From: Betaproteobacteria bacterium
Lineage (GTDB): Bacteria; Pseudomonadota; Gammaproteobacteria; Burkholderiales; Ferrovaceae
Length of the DNA stretch: 56,221 nucleotides
Direction of reading: 5' to 3'
Assembly (NCBI GenBank): GCA_028866015.1
Contig: JAGWIW010000009.1
Coordinates: forward strand, 1-56,221
Numbering within the stretch: the first letter of the stretch is position 1; the number at the start of each line of letters is the position of its first letter. This document shows positions 23,819 through 34,500 of this stretch, in pieces. Both the position numbers and the translations under genes were made by a program. The notes under the pieces were generated by a model that was given only the letters and a program-made list of their open reading frames with translations, ran no database searches and had not been told where the DNA came from.

Positions 23819-26440
23819 TCAATCCTGCCGCGCTTGCCGCACCAGTTCGTAGAGTCGCTGCAGGGCGTCGCGCGGGGTCAGGGCATCGGGGTCGAGGTCC
23901 CGCAAGGCTTCCAGTACCGGATGCGGGGCTGAAGGTTCGGGGGTCTGGGGTGCGGGCGGCGGCGCAAAGAGGTCGGCCTGTGGCCGCTGGGCTGCAGCGT
24001 GGGCTTCAAGCTGGGCAAGGTAGCGCCGCGCCTCGCGCACCACGCTGCGCGGCACGCCCGCCAGGGCCGCCACCTGCAGGCCGTAACTCTGGCTGGCCGG
24101 CCCCTCTTCCAGGGCATGCAGGAAAACAATGCGATCCTGGTGTTCCACGGCGTCGAGATGGACGTTGACCACGCCCGGCAGGTCCAGGGCGAGCTGGGTC
24201 AGCTCGAAATAGTGGGTGGCAAACAGCGTGTGGCTGCGGTTTTTTTCCACAAGATGGCGGGCGATGGCATAGGCCAGCGCCAGTCCGTCGAAGGTGGAGG
24301 TGCCGCGGCCGATCTCGTCCACCAGCACCAGGCTCTGTTCGCTCGCGGTGTTGAGGATGTGGGCGGCTTCGGACATCTCCACCAGAAAAGTGGAACGCCC
24401 TGAGGCGAGGTCATCGCCGGCGCCGATGCGTGTGAAGATCTGGTCGATCGGCCCCAGCACGGCGCGCCGTGCCGGCACGAAGGATCCGGCATGGGCGAGC
24501 AGGACGATGAGCGCCGTCTGCCGCATGTAAGTGGATTTGCCGCCCATGTTGGGGCCCGTGATGAGCAGCAGGCGACGTTCCGGATGCAGTTCGGTGTCGT
24601 TGGGAATGAATTGCGACACCTGCTGCTCCACCACCAGATGGCGCCCGCCGCTGATGGACAGGCGCGGCTCATCGCCAAACTCGGGCGGTGACAGGTCCAG
24701 GGCCACGGCACGTTCGGCCAGGCAGGCCAGCACGTCGGTTTCCGCAAGTGCAGCCGCTGCCGCCTGGAGCGGCGCCAGATACCCTCCCAGCGCGTCGAGC
24801 ACCTGCTCGTACAGCAGTTTTTCCCGCATCAGGGCGCGGTCGTTGGCGGACAGCGCCTTTTCCTCGAATGCTTTCAGTTCCGGCGTGATGTAGCGTTCGG
24901 CATTCTTGAGCGTCTGGCGCCGGCGGTAGTCGTCCGGCACGCGTCCCGACTGGGCGTGGCTCACTTCAATGTAGAAGCCGTGCACCCGGTTGTATTCCAC
25001 CTTGAGCGTGGGGATGCCGGTGCGGGCCCGTTCACGCTGTTCAAGCTCGAGCAGGAAACCGCCGCAGTGGTCTTGCAGGCTTCGCAGTTCGTCCAGTTCG
25101 CCGTCGTAGCCGGCGGCAATCACACCGCCGTCGCGCACCTGGGCTGCGGGCTCCGCGGCGATGGCCTGTTGCAGCAGCTGGTGGATATCGGGCGGGGTGT
25201 CGGTCAGGGTCCGGGCCAAGGCGGTCAGTCGCGCGGCGGGCAGCTCGCTCAGTTGCGCTGCGCATTCCGGCAGTGCGGCGAGGGTGGCGCGCAGGGCCGC
25301 CAGATCGCGCGGCCGGGCCGTGCGCAGGGCGATGCGGCCGACGATGCGTTCCATGTCGCCGCTGCGGCGCAACAGGGCCTGCAGCGCGGCGGCGCGGGTG
25401 GCCAGTCCGTCTCCCACCAGGGCGCCGATGGCGCCGATGCGGCCTTCCAGCACCTGGCGGTCGCGCACGGGGTGGTGCAGCCAGCGGTGCAGCAGGCGCC
25501 GACCCATGGGGTTGGTGCAGGTGTCGAGCACGGACAGCAGGGTAGGCGCGCGTTCACCCCGCAAGGTTTCGGAAATTTCCAGGTTGCGCCGCGTGGCGCT
25601 GTCCATGCGTACCCATTCGTCCTGTCGCACCACCTGCAGTGACTGGATGTGCGGCAGGCTGCTGCGCTGGGTGTGGCGCGCGTAGCGCAGCAGGGCGCCG
25701 GCTGCGGCGATGCCCGCAGGCAGGTCGGCGCAGCCCAGTCCGGTAAGGTCATGTACGGCAAACTGCTCGCACAGCAGCGCGCGCGATTTGTCGGCATCGA
25801 ACTGCCAGGGTGCGAGCCGCTGCAGCGGCAGTCGCTCCAGTGCGGCCGGTGCGGCAAAGGATTCGGGCAGCAGGATTTCCGCAGGATGGATGCGCTCCAG
25901 TTCGGCGTCCAGTTCGGCGCCCGGGATTTCGGCCAGGGTCATCCGGCCGCTGCTGAGATTGAGGGTGGCAATGCCCATCACGGGCCCCGCAGGCACGAGT
26001 GCGGCCAGCAGCGTGTCGCGCGATTCTTCCATGAGTGCGGCGTCGGTGAGCGTGCCCGGCGTCACGATGCGCACCACCTGCCGTTCCACCGGCCCCTTGC
26101 TGTTGGGGTCGCCCACCTGTTCGCAGATGGCGACCGATTCACCCAGGCGCACCAGGCGAGCCAGGTACTGTTCAGCCGCATGGTGCGGCACACCGGCCAT
26201 GGGAATGGGCTGCCCGGCTGACTGCCCGCGCTGGGTGAGGGTGATGTCAAGCAGACCGGCCGCCTTCACGGCGTCTTCATGGAACAGCTCGTAGAAATCT
26301 CCCATGCGATAGAACAGCAGGTGGCCGGGGTGCTCGGCCTTGAGTGCCAGATATTGCTGCATCATGGGGGTATGCCCCTTGAGGGATTCAGCAGCAGGCG
26401 TGGCAGGGTTGGGTTGTTCTCTGTCCATGGGGCTCGTCAT
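23819..26440 (-). CDS. mutS: DNA mismatch repair ATPase MutS
   Basis: An 873-residue protein, full length for the family. It binds mismatched DNA and starts methyl- or nick-directed repair with MutL. The mismatch-reading Phe-x-Glu sits in [11 protein letters not shown]. Connector, lever and clamp regions follow. The ATPase has the Walker [10 protein letters not shown], a Walker B with [12 protein letters not shown], and the ATHYFELT motif. The C-terminal tail contains a proline-rich stretch and a helical end. The ATG at 26440 overlaps the stop of the upstream HD-GYP gene (ATGA). An ATG four codons later is equally possible. Confidence 0.97.
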   Translation of the reverse strand: MTSPMDREQPNPATPAAESLKGHTPMMQQYLALKAEHPGHLLFYRMGDFYELFHEDAVKAAGLLDITLTQRGQSAGQPIPMAGVPHHAAEQYLARLVRLGESVAICEQVGDPNSKGPVERQVVRIVTPGTLTDAALMEESRDTLLAALVPAGPVMGIATLNLSSGRMTLAEIPGAELDAELERIHPAEILLPESFAAPAALERLPLQRLAPWQFDADKSRALLCEQFAVHDLTGLGCADLPAGIAAAGALLRYARHTQRSSLPHIQSLQVVRQDEWVRMDSATRRNLEISETLRGERAPTLLSVLDTCTNPMGRRLLHRWLHHPVRDRQVLEGRIGAIGALVGDGLATRAAALQALLRRSGDMERIVGRIALRTARPRDLAALRATLAALPECAAQLSELPAARLTALARTLTDTPPDIHQLLQQAIAAEPAAQVRDGGVIAAGYDGELDELRSLQDHCGGFLLELEQRERARTGIPTLKVEYNRVHGFYIEVSHAQSGRVPDDYRRRQTLKNAERYITPELKAFEEKALSANDRALMREKLLYEQVLDALGGYLAPLQAAAAALAETDVLACLAERAVALDLSPPEFGDEPRLSISGGRHLVVEQQVSQFIPNDTELHPERRLLLITGPNMGGKSTYMRQTALIVLLAHAGSFVPARRAVLGPIDQIFTRIGAGDDLASGRSTFLVEMSEAAHILNTASEQSLVLVDEIGRGTSTFDGLALAYAIARHLVEKNRSHTLFATHYFELTQLALDLPGVVNVHLDAVEHQDRIVFLHALEEGPASQSYGLQVAALAGVPRSVVREARRYLAQLEAHAAAQRPQADLFAPPPAPQTPEPSAPHPVLEALRDLDPDALTPRDALQRLYELVRQARQD

Positions 26441-27852
26441 GGGGTGTCGCCGGGCGCAAGGGTGGGGTGGGCCGTGGCGTACTCGCGTTCCACCGCCTGC
26501 ACGGCCGTGCGCAGGGCGTCCATGCAGCGCGGGTCGAGCGCGCTGCCGACGATTTTCTGCATCATGTCCAGGGTGCGGTCCACGGGAATGGCGGCACGGT
26601 AGGGACGCTCGGCAGACAATGCATCGAAAATGTCGGCGGTGGTGATGATGCGGGTTTCAAGCGTGATGTCGTCGGCCAACAGGCCGCGCGGGTAACCCGT
26701 GCCGTCCAGCTTTTCATGGTGGGCACCGGCAATGCGCGCCAGTTCGGCAAAGGGCGCGATTTCGCTCAGGATGGATTCGGTGAATGCCGCGTGCATGCGC
26801 ACAGCCTCCCACTCGTCGGCATCAAGCCGGTCCGGCTTGTCCAGCACCGAATTGCTCACGCCCAGCTTGCCCATGTCGTGCAGCAGCGCACCGCGCCGCA
26901 GCCAGCGTCGCCGTTCGGGGTCGATGCCGAGCGTTTCGGAGACGAGGTCGGTGTAGAGCGCCACGCGCGCGCTGTGGCCGGCGGTGTAGGGGCTTTTGGC
27001 GTCGATGATCTGGCCGAAGGCCTCGGCGATTTCGTCCATGTAGTCGTCGTCGAGCGGCACCGAATGCTGGGCAGGCTCCAGGGCGTGGACTTTTTCAGGA
27101 AGGTCGGCGGAAGCAAGCTGCTCCCAGAAGTCCGGCGTGGCGGCTTGCAGGAAGGCGTCCACCAGTGCCGGGTCAAACCATTGGCCGCGACGCAACCGGA
27201 CTTCCTCCAGCGCAGCCGCTGGACCTCCCGCCGTGTGAAACACGTCCACCACCTGTGCCAGTAGCGCCACCCGGCCGTAGAGGGGAATGGTGTCGCCCGC
27301 CAGGCCATCGGGTTTGCCGCTGCCGTCCCAGTGTTCGTCCAGGGCGTGAATGCCGGCGGCCACTGCTTCCGGAAAGCGCAGTTGGCGGGCAATGTCGGCG
27401 CCGCGCTGGCAGCGTGTCTGTATCAGGTCGTGAGCAATCTGTTCGCCGCGCTGGAAAATTTCCAGGGTGGTGCGAAAGCGGTCTGCCAGGCCGGCCTTGA
27501 GGCCGGTGTGGGTGAGCACGAAGCGCACCACCTGCGGCAGGGAACTGCCCACCAGCTTGAAGTCGCGCTTGAAGCTCAGGTCGTCGGTGAGGTAGAGCTC
27601 GCAGATGCGCGCCGCGTTGCTGCTGCAGCCCAGGTCCTTGAGCAGCAGGGTGTAGTAGAGCTCCCAGCAGGACTGGCTGTCGAGGCCCAGTACGCGGGCC
27701 ACCGCCATGCCGATCCAGGCGCAGCGCAGGCAATGGCCTTTGGGCTGTCCTTCGGTCATGTCCAGCGCGTGGCTCAAGGCGCCGATCAGTTCGCACAGTT
27801 TGAGATTCTGCATGGAGGCTGTTTGAGCTCGGGGTTTTCTCGCCATCATCAA
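26437..27852 (-). CDS. HD-GYP domain protein with tandem HD domains, probable c-di-GMP phosphodiesterase
   Basis: A 471-residue cytoplasmic protein. The C-terminal half is a canonical HD-GYP domain with [33 protein letters not shown] and the downstream [16 protein letters not shown], so c-di-GMP hydrolysis is likely. The N-terminal half is a second, diverged HD-like domain: it keeps [19 protein letters not shown], but [10 protein letters not shown] and LLLKDLGC replace the canonical HD motif. It is probably regulatory. The start is unclear: 27852 is used here, but the ATG at 27813 begins the conserved part. Neither has a convincing ribosome-binding site. The gene overlaps mutS by 4 bp and would counter the cyclase at 1313-3211. 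Confidence 0.87.
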   Translation of the reverse strand: MMMARKPRAQTASMQNLKLCELIGALSHALDMTEGQPKGHCLRCAWIGMAVARVLGLDSQSCWELYYTLLLKDLGCSSNAARICELYLTDDLSFKRDFKLVGSSLPQVVRFVLTHTGLKAGLADRFRTTLEIFQRGEQIAHDLIQTRCQRGADIARQLRFPEAVAAGIHALDEHWDGSGKPDGLAGDTIPLYGRVALLAQVVDVFHTAGGPAAALEEVRLRRGQWFDPALVDAFLQAATPDFWEQLASADLPEKVHALEPAQHSVPLDDDYMDEIAEAFGQIIDAKSPYTAGHSARVALYTDLVSETLGIDPERRRWLRRGALLHDMGKLGVSNSVLDKPDRLDADEWEAVRMHAAFTESILSEIAPFAELARIAGAHHEKLDGTGYPRGLLADDITLETRIITTADIFDALSAERPYRAAIPVDRTLDMMQKIVGSALDPRCMDALRTAVQAVEREYATAHPTLAPGDTP

Positions 27853-27913
27853 CTGCCAGATGATAGCCGGTTTGGGTGGTCCACGGGCCGGGCAATTTAT
27901 GCAATAATCGCGC

Positions 27914-27985
27914 CACGGGAGATGGCATGCCTCCCTGAGCCACCCGGTTCAAAACCGCCCCGCCCGGGGCCGATGATGCCTACGC
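27914..27985 (+). ncRNA. Fluoride riboswitch (crcB motif)
   Basis: The sequence matches the crcB RNA consensus. The hairpin GGGAG (27917-27921)/CTCCC (27931-27935) encloses ATGGCATGC. Next come AAAACCGCC and a GCCCC-GCCC-GGGGC hairpin (27957-27970). The conserved 3' strand GATGATGCCTAC (27972-27983) follows, whose ATGCC can pair with GGCAT of the first loop as the pseudoknot. It precedes the fluoride channel gene by 64 bases. The expression platform is not obvious. No poly-T terminator follows, so control of translation initiation is more likely. Confidence 0.88.
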
Positions 27986-28048
27986 CAGAACCCGGACGGG
28001 TCGCGTGGGTGCTGCCTGTCCAATGATCAACCCCAACCGGACAGGACC

Positions 28049-28432
28049 ATGTGGAAACCCATACTTGCAATTTCAATCGGCGCTGCCCTGGGCGCCCTGT
28101 TGCGCTGGCAGCTGGGTGCCAGGCTTAACACCCTGCTGCCCAGCCTGCCGCCGGGCACGCTGGTGGCGAACCTGGCGGGCGGCTACATCATCGGTTTCGC
28201 CGTTGCTTTTTTCGCCGAAACACCGAACCTTTCGCCGGAGTGGCGGCTTTTCATCATCACCGGATTTTGCGGCGGGCTTACCACCTTTTCCACGTTTTCG
28301 GCGGAAGTGGTGACGCTGTTGCAGGAGGGGCGGCTTGCCTGGGCCATGACGGGCATCGCCACCCACGTCACCGGTTCGCTGGCCATGACGCTGGCCGGCA
28401 TGGCCACCTGGCACTTGCTGAAATCCGCTTGA
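28049..28432 (+). CDS. crcB: Fluoride-specific ion channel CrcB/Fluc
   Basis: A 127-residue membrane protein with four transmembrane helices that forms a dual-topology dimer and lets fluoride leave the cell. Signature segments are GALLRWQLG near the N-terminus, [16 protein letters not shown] and [15 protein letters not shown], which contains the phenylalanines and the sodium-site region. The ATG at 28049 has AGGA upstream. Control by the riboswitch just upstream is expected. The DUF190 gene follows after 10 bp. Confidence 0.96.
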   Translation: MWKPILAISIGAALGALLRWQLGARLNTLLPSLPPGTLVANLAGGYIIGFAVAFFAETPNLSPEWRLFIITGFCGGLTTFSTFSAEVVTLLQEGRLAWAMTGIATHVTGSLAMTLAGMATWHLLKSA

Positions 28433-28442
28433 GGAGGCTTCC

Positions 28443-28763
28443 ATGAAAGGCTACCAGATCACCTTTTTCACTGAGCAGGACCGCCAGCACAAGCATGTGC
28501 CTTTGGCAGAGTGGCTCATGCTCACGGCACGCGAGCTGGGCCTGCGCGGGGCCACCCGGCAGGCCGCAAGCGAAGGATTCGGACGCCATGGGCGCCTGCA
28601 TTCGGCACATTTCTTCGAGCTGGGGGACCAGCCCCAGGAAGTCATGCTGGCCGTTACCGAGGAAGAAGCCGAACGCCTGTTTGCCCGGCTCAAGGAGGAG
28701 GGGGTGCACCTGTTCTACGTGAAAACCCCGGTGGAGTTTGGCGTGCTGGGCAACGGCCTGTAA
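28443..28763 (+). CDS. DUF190 (PII-like) protein linked to the fluoride channel
   Basis: A 106-residue cytoplasmic protein of the DUF190 family, which has a ferredoxin-like fold related to PII signalling proteins: YQITFFTEQDRQHKHVPLAEWLM, GATRQAASEGFGRHG and MLAVTEEEAERLFARLKEEG. Family members are often encoded with crcB, but their role in fluoride resistance is not well established. It lies 10 bp downstream of crcB with GAGGAGG before the ATG, so it is in the riboswitch-controlled transcript. Confidence 0.88.
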   Translation: MKGYQITFFTEQDRQHKHVPLAEWLMLTARELGLRGATRQAASEGFGRHGRLHSAHFFELGDQPQEVMLAVTEEEAERLFARLKEEGVHLFYVKTPVEFGVLGNGL

Positions 28764-28779
28764 GACCCGCACGCTGATC

Positions 28780-29673
28780 GTGCCGCGCCGCGCTTCCCTC
28801 CAGTCCCTCGAACTGCCACTGCCGCGCAACTACCGCGTGGCGGATACCCTCGAATTCCACCAGCGCGATCCGGAGCGGGTGTCGGAGCGGGTGGACGGTA
28901 CGATCCTGCAGAAAGGCCTGGTCTGGCGCGGTGCCCCGGCTTGTCTCACGGTGCACTTCGCATCCCGGCGCGCCACGGCGGAACTGGCCGTGGATGGCCC
29001 GGGCCGGAAGGACGACCCGGCGCGTTTTGAACAGCTGGTGCGGCGCATGCTGGGGCTCACCCAGCCGATAGCGGCCTTCGAAAGAAAATATCGCCGGCAC
29101 CCGGTGCTGGGGCCCCTGATCGCCCGCCATGGGGGGCTGCGCGTGCCGCTGGTGGCCACCCCATTCGAAGCGCTGAGCTGGGCCATCATCAGCCAGCAGA
29201 TCAGCGTGCGTGCCGCCGTGGCCACCCGGCGCAAGCTGGTGCGCGCTGCCGGCAAACCCCATTCCGGCGGCCTGCTGTGCTATCCCGATGCGCAGGGCGT
29301 GGCCCGGCTCGCGCCGGCCGATCTGCGTGCGGCCGGTTTTACCCAGGGCAAGGCGGAGGCGCTGCTGGCCTTGGCCCGCAGCGCGTGCAGCGGCGAAATT
29401 CCGCTGGAGCGCTGGAGCGAGACGCTGCCCGTTGAAGAAATCCGTACGGCGCTGCTGTCCCGGCGCGGCATCGGCCCCTGGACGGTGGATTACGCCCTCA
29501 TGCGCGGATTTGGCTGGCTGGATGGCTCGCTGCATGGCGACCTGGCCATGCGTCGCCAGCTGCAGCGGGTGCTGGGCCTGCCCGAGCCGGTGAGCGCGGC
29601 GCAGGCACGGGAGTGGCTGTCAGCGTTTTCACCCTGGCGCGCGCTGGTGGCGTTCCATCTGTGGGCGGCTTGA
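28780..29673 (+). CDS. DNA-3-methyladenine glycosylase II family (AlkA-like, HhH-GPD)
   Basis: A base-excision repair glycosylase that should remove alkylated purines. An N-terminal AlkA_N-like region (LPRNYRVADTLEFHQRDPERVSE) precedes a helix-hairpin-helix GPD domain with SWAIISQQIS, RRGIGPWTVDYALMRGFG and the catalytic Asp in LHGDLAMRR. The start is uncertain. The GTG at 28780 follows the DUF190 stop by 16 bp and gives 297 residues. A TTG at 28738 inside DUF190 would add 14 residues. No strong ribosome-binding site is visible for either. It may be cotranscribed with crcB-DUF190. Confidence 0.85.
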   Translation: MPRRASLQSLELPLPRNYRVADTLEFHQRDPERVSERVDGTILQKGLVWRGAPACLTVHFASRRATAELAVDGPGRKDDPARFEQLVRRMLGLTQPIAAFERKYRRHPVLGPLIARHGGLRVPLVATPFEALSWAIISQQISVRAAVATRRKLVRAAGKPHSGGLLCYPDAQGVARLAPADLRAAGFTQGKAEALLALARSACSGEIPLERWSETLPVEEIRTALLSRRGIGPWTVDYALMRGFGWLDGSLHGDLAMRRQLQRVLGLPEPVSAAQAREWLSAFSPWRALVAFHLWAA

Positions 29674-29703
29674 CCCCGACGCCGGCACTAAAGTCACTCC
29701 CTG

Positions 29704-31422
29704 TCAGAATCCCTGAGCCGCCTGTATCCAGGCCGTAGGGTGCCGGTCGGGGGCTGAAGTGGGCGCTTCCCCCGTGCGCCAGGCCAGGTAGGTGAGCAGG
29801 CTGAAGCGGGAGTGGCTGACCCAGGTGGCGCCCAGGCCGACCCCCGAAAGGCTGCGCTGATTCCTGGCATCGGTGGGCAGCGGCGTATGGTTGAGCCGGG
29901 ACCCCCCTCCATCGGCAAAGGCATCCAGCTGGAGTTGTTCCGTCATGCTGTAGCGCAGCTCAAAAGTGGCAATCCAGGCATCGTCCGACATGGCTTCGCC
30001 CACAGGGTAAGCCCGTACGCCGCTGGGTCCGCCCATGGGGAATTTTTCAGACATGTCGAGATTCTTGCTGGCCAGTTGGCCGGACAGGGCGCCGTACAGG
30101 GACCATCGCCCGGTCAGGGGCAGCAGATCGCTGCCCGAACCCGTTGTCTTGTAGTAATTGCCTGCGGTGCGGTAGCCCGCCTGGTCAAGGGAGGCAGTCA
30201 GGTCGTCCAGACCCACATGACCTCCGGCTATGGCGATACGCCAGTTGCCGGCGCCTTGCGCACTCAGTCGGTTACCATCGAACCCTGCGCTGAAGACATC
30301 CAAGTGTTTGCTGTCGTGACTGGTAGAGCTGTCCACATAGTCGTGCAGGGTCCTGTGGTCATAGTTGAGCTGAAAATTGGCATTGGTGGTGTAACTGCGT
30401 ACCACGGGATGGTTCAGGTACAGGCTCATGATGTCGGCGCTGCCATGGGCCTGCAACGCGGCAAAGTCGAGTCCAAGGCTGTAGAGCAAGTGGGCGACAG
30501 CAGCGCCGACGCGGGTGCCCGCACCGTTGGTGGGGAGATCGTAGGCAACACGTTCGTATTCAGTGCCGTCCCGTTCGGCCCCCATGCCGTACAGGGAAAT
30601 CCGGTCACCCAGACCCAGGGGGTTTGCCCAGTCGGCAGCCACGAATCCGCGAGAGCTGCCAGTATAGCGGTTGCCCCAGTTGTCAAAGCCCACGGAGCCG
30701 GACAACGCGGATGCGCTGGTCACCCGTACGTCAAGGTCGGAGGTGCCGGTGCTGTCTCCCGGCTTCAGGGTCGATGTCACGGCAGCCCCAGGCAAGTCGC
30801 TCATCAGCAGCAGTTGGCGCTCCAGAGATTCGGACTGGACCACCTGGCCACTTTCAAGGGGGGCCAGCGCCCAGTTCAGCGCCGTGTCGGAGAGGCCTGA
30901 GCGGTTGTCGAGGCGAACCTTGCCGTAGCGTCCTTCCAGCACCGCAATTTCAAGCGTGCCTTCGGTGACGTCCTGGGCCGGAATGTAGGCGTGCGCGAGC
31001 AGGTAGCCGCGGGTGCGGTAGTACTGGGTGATGCGGGCTGCCAGGGCTTGCAGCTCGTCGAAAGTCAGTGTCTTGCCCACGGCGTCATCAACCAGGGGCA
31101 GGAGTTCCTGCGCCGTGAAGGCGCTGTTGCCGGTCACCACGATCCGTTTCACCCGCACGCGCAGGCTCGAGTCGCCCCGTAGCGGCGGGCGCTCGCCTGG
31201 TGCCTTGGGCAAGACATCCGTTCCGCTGGAGGCGGGCGGAGCGGGTAACGGGGCCGGGATGGTTTTCAGGATCTGGCCGGCATCAGGTTGAATGGGGGCG
31301 GCGTGGGCTGAGCGGACAACAGGGACTGAGGTGAAGATCAGCGCGAAAAGAAGGCAGGTGGCAGTGACGCGTAAAACGCCCACTTTTGTCCAAAGCCATG
31401 AAATGCGGGACGCATTCCCCAT
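29704..31422 (-). CDS. Two-partner secretion outer membrane transporter TpsB (ShlB/FhaC/HecB family)
   Basis: A 572-residue outer-membrane protein. A long signal peptide ends near SAHA, then a proline-rich linker, POTRA_2-type repeats (KRIVVTGNSAFTAQELLPLVD onwards) and a 16-strand barrel domain. The loop-6 motif reads VRAYPVGEA, a known variant of VRGY. It should export the adjacent TpsA. The ATG at 31422 has AAGGA ten bases upstream and begins the signal peptide. The frame continues to 31539 but without a better start. tpsA lies 153 bp upstream on the same strand, so the two are probably cotranscribed. Confidence 0.92.
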   Translation of the reverse strand: MGNASRISWLWTKVGVLRVTATCLLFALIFTSVPVVRSAHAAPIQPDAGQILKTIPAPLPAPPASSGTDVLPKAPGERPPLRGDSSLRVRVKRIVVTGNSAFTAQELLPLVDDAVGKTLTFDELQALAARITQYYRTRGYLLAHAYIPAQDVTEGTLEIAVLEGRYGKVRLDNRSGLSDTALNWALAPLESGQVVQSESLERQLLLMSDLPGAAVTSTLKPGDSTGTSDLDVRVTSASALSGSVGFDNWGNRYTGSSRGFVAADWANPLGLGDRISLYGMGAERDGTEYERVAYDLPTNGAGTRVGAAVAHLLYSLGLDFAALQAHGSADIMSLYLNHPVVRSYTTNANFQLNYDHRTLHDYVDSSTSHDSKHLDVFSAGFDGNRLSAQGAGNWRIAIAGGHVGLDDLTASLDQAGYRTAGNYYKTTGSGSDLLPLTGRWSLYGALSGQLASKNLDMSEKFPMGGPSGVRAYPVGEAMSDDAWIATFELRYSMTEQLQLDAFADGGGSRLNHTPLPTDARNQRSLSGVGLGATWVSHSRFSLLTYLAWRTGEAPTSAPDRHPTAWIQAAQGF

Positions 31423-31575
31423 TCCTTTTTTGTCCTTGCAGGGTTGTGAGTATTTGCAGTGCAACTGTAAACCTTTTGGCATTAATCGGAATTGAAAGCG
31501 TCCGGGTGCGGGAGAAAAACTGCGTCGGTTTGCCACCACGGATGTTATTGCCAGACCACTTTCTCCCTTGGGCTC

Positions 31576-34500
31576 TTATGGTTGGTTTTCTGGAGTATTG
31601 ACGCCATTGTTGATGACCGCCAGCAATGGCTGCCCATTACGGTTTGGCAGAAGCACGATCATGCTGGCGGTTGCGGGGGGCTTGCTGTCGGCCGACTGAT
31701 TCATGGTGCTTCCACTGCTGGTGGGTTGTACGGCGACTGCAGGTGAAGTCGGCGCTTCAGCGGAGGGTGAAGGGTTGGTGACCGGGGGTGTGGGTGGAGC
31801 GGAAGATGCCGCTGGTGTCAGCTGAGGCACGGCTGAGGCAGAGAAGCTCAAAGAACTTCCCAGCACGCTGTTGACCGTGAAATTGGGCAGGGCACTGATG
31901 TAGGCTGAGGCCCTGCCGTTCCCTGAGGTGCCGCTGCCTGTGGTGAGAGCATATGGTGTGGATGCCATGATGCTGGCCGTGGTGGTGGCAGAAGTGTTGC
32001 CCAGGCTGTAGTTGCCGGCGTCGGTGCCGCTGGCGGCGATGCCTTGCACGGTGACGGTCTTGTTGGTGCCCACGTTCTTGTCGGAGAAGGTGGCGGAGGT
32101 GTCGGTGAAGCTGACGCTGTCGCTGCCCACGAGGCCGCTGCTGCCCAGGGTGACGGAGGCGGCGGTGGTGCCGTCGTAAGTCTTGTCGATGCCGGTGGCG
32201 GTGACGGTGATGGGCTTGGGCGTGATGCTGGCGGAGAGTCCCGTGGGTTGCGTGAGGGTGTAGTTGCCGGCGTCGGTTCCCGTGAGGGTGTCGGCTGCCG
32301 TGACGGCGATGGCATTGCCCACGTTCTTGCTGGCGAAGGTGCCGGTCTGGTTGAGGGTGACGGCATCACTGCCGATAATGCCCGCCAGGCTGCCGCTCGA
32401 GAGGGAGGCCGCTGTGGTGCCGTCATAGACCTTACCCGCCACGGTGGTGCCGTTCACGGTGAGTGTGGCCGGCGTGATGCTGGCCGTGGTGGTGGCGGCC
32501 GTGTTGCCCAGGCTGTAGTTGGTGGCATCGGAGCCGCTGGCGGCGATGCCCTGCACGGTGACGGTCTTGTTGCTGCCCACGTTCTTGTCGGAGAAGGTGG
32601 CGGAGGTGTCGGTGAAGCTGACGCTGTCGCTGCCCACGAGGCCGCTGCTGCCCAGGGTGACAGAGGCGGCGGCGGTGCCGTCGTAGGTCTTGTCGATGCC
32701 GGTGGCGGTGACGGTGATGGGCTTGGGCGTGATGTTGGCGGAGAGTCCGATGGGCTGCGTCAGGGTGTAGTTGCCGGCGTCGGTGCCCGCGAGGGTGTCG
32801 GCTGCCGTGACGGTGATGGCGTTGCCCACGTTCTTGCTGGCGAAGGTGCCGGACTGGTTGAGGGTGACGGCATCACTGCCGATAATGCCCGCCAGGCTGC
32901 CGCCGGAGAGGGAGGCCGCTGTGGTGCCGTCATAGACCTTGTTGGCGGCCGTAGTGCCGTTCACGGTGAGTGTGGCTGGTGTGATGGTGGCACTGGCTGT
33001 GGCGGAAGTCAGGGTGTAGTTACCAGCCTGGGCTCCAGAGAGGGTAAGTCCCCCGAAAGCGACTGTGGTGGCGCTGGCCGCGTCCTTGCTGTTGTAGGTG
33101 CCGGTTGCTGTACCTGAAATGTTGAGGGTGTCGCCCGCATACGGCTGCCCGTCCGTTGCCGATCCGGTGCCGGCTGTTTCGCTGGCCAGCAGGGAGGCCG
33201 TGCCACTCACCGAGGCGGCGGTGGTGCCGTCATAGACCTTGCTGGCAGGCAGGGTGAGGCCAGTCACATTCAACGGTTTGGGCGTGATGTTGGCGGAGAG
33301 TCCGGTGGGCTGCGTCAGGGTGTAGTTGCCGGCGTCGGTGCCCGTGAGGGTGTCGGCAGCGGTGACGGCGATGGCGTTGCCCACGTTCTTGCTGGCGAAG
33401 GTACCGGACTGGTTGAGGGTGACGGCATCACTGCCGATAATGCCCGCCAGGCTGCCGCTCGAGAGGGAGGCCGCTGTGGTGCCGTCATAGACCTTGTTGG
33501 CGGCGGTGGTGCCGTTCACGGTGAGTGTGGCCGGGGTGATGGTGGCATGGGTCGAGGCAGCTCCCAAAGTGTAGTTGCCAGCCTGGGCTCCGGAGAGGGA
33601 AAGCCCCCCGAAAGTGACGGTGGTGGCACTGGCCACGTCCTTGCTGTTGTAGTTGCCGGTTGCTGTACCTGAAATGTTGAGGGTGTCGCCCGCATACGGC
33701 TTTCCGTCTGTTGCCGATCCAGTACCGGCCCTCTCGGTGGCCAGCAGGGAGGCCGTGCCACTCACCGAGGCGGCGGTGGTGCCGTCGTAGACCTTGCTGG
33801 CCGGGGCCGTGACGCCTGTGAAGCTCAAGGGTTTGGCTGCGATCACGTAAGTGCTGTCGGCCCCTGCCTGCACGGCGTATCCGAGTCCGCCCAGGGGGGT
33901 TCCGGTGCCCACGTTGGTGACGCTCAGGGTGTAGGTTCCCGCGTCGTGCAGGGTGGTTCCGGCGCCAGTGATGCTGATCGTTCCTGTGCCTGAACCGGTG
34001 TCACCGTTGACCTGCCCCGTGGTGCTGAGTGTGGTGGCCGTGGTGGTGGCATTGTAGGTGCGGCCGCTGCCCGTAGCGCTGGCGGAGACTGTGAGTACCG
34101 GCTGCTCCCGATAAATGGCGTCGATGCCTGTGGCCAGTGCCGTTGTGTAGCCGGTATTGCCGTTGGTGTCGCTCCAGTAGCGGGAGTGACCGGTGCCGGC
34201 TGCACTGGCCACCCCGGTGCTGTTGGCAATGCTGCCGGTGTAAATTGCCCCGGTTCCTCCCGACCCGACGGTCAGTCTTCCGCTGCTGATCAGGACATTT
34301 CCGCCCGTGTCGCTGGTGCCCGGTGTTGCCACCCGGTTCGAGGAACTGCCGGCTTCAACTGTCAGGGCAGAAGCCGTGGCCGCTGTGGTGCCGATGTTTC
34401 CTGCCACCGTCAAATTGCCGGCCAGGGTGTCAAGCAGGACGTTGCCGGTGGCGCTGACCCCCGTGACTTTCGTTGCGCCCGAGTTGACGACGGTGACGTT

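Noticed and set aside
30991..31495. Small plus-strand frames opposite the tpsB N-terminus and upstream region
   Set aside because: They have no ribosome-binding site and no domain, and they lie antisense to the TpsB signal peptide and POTRA region.
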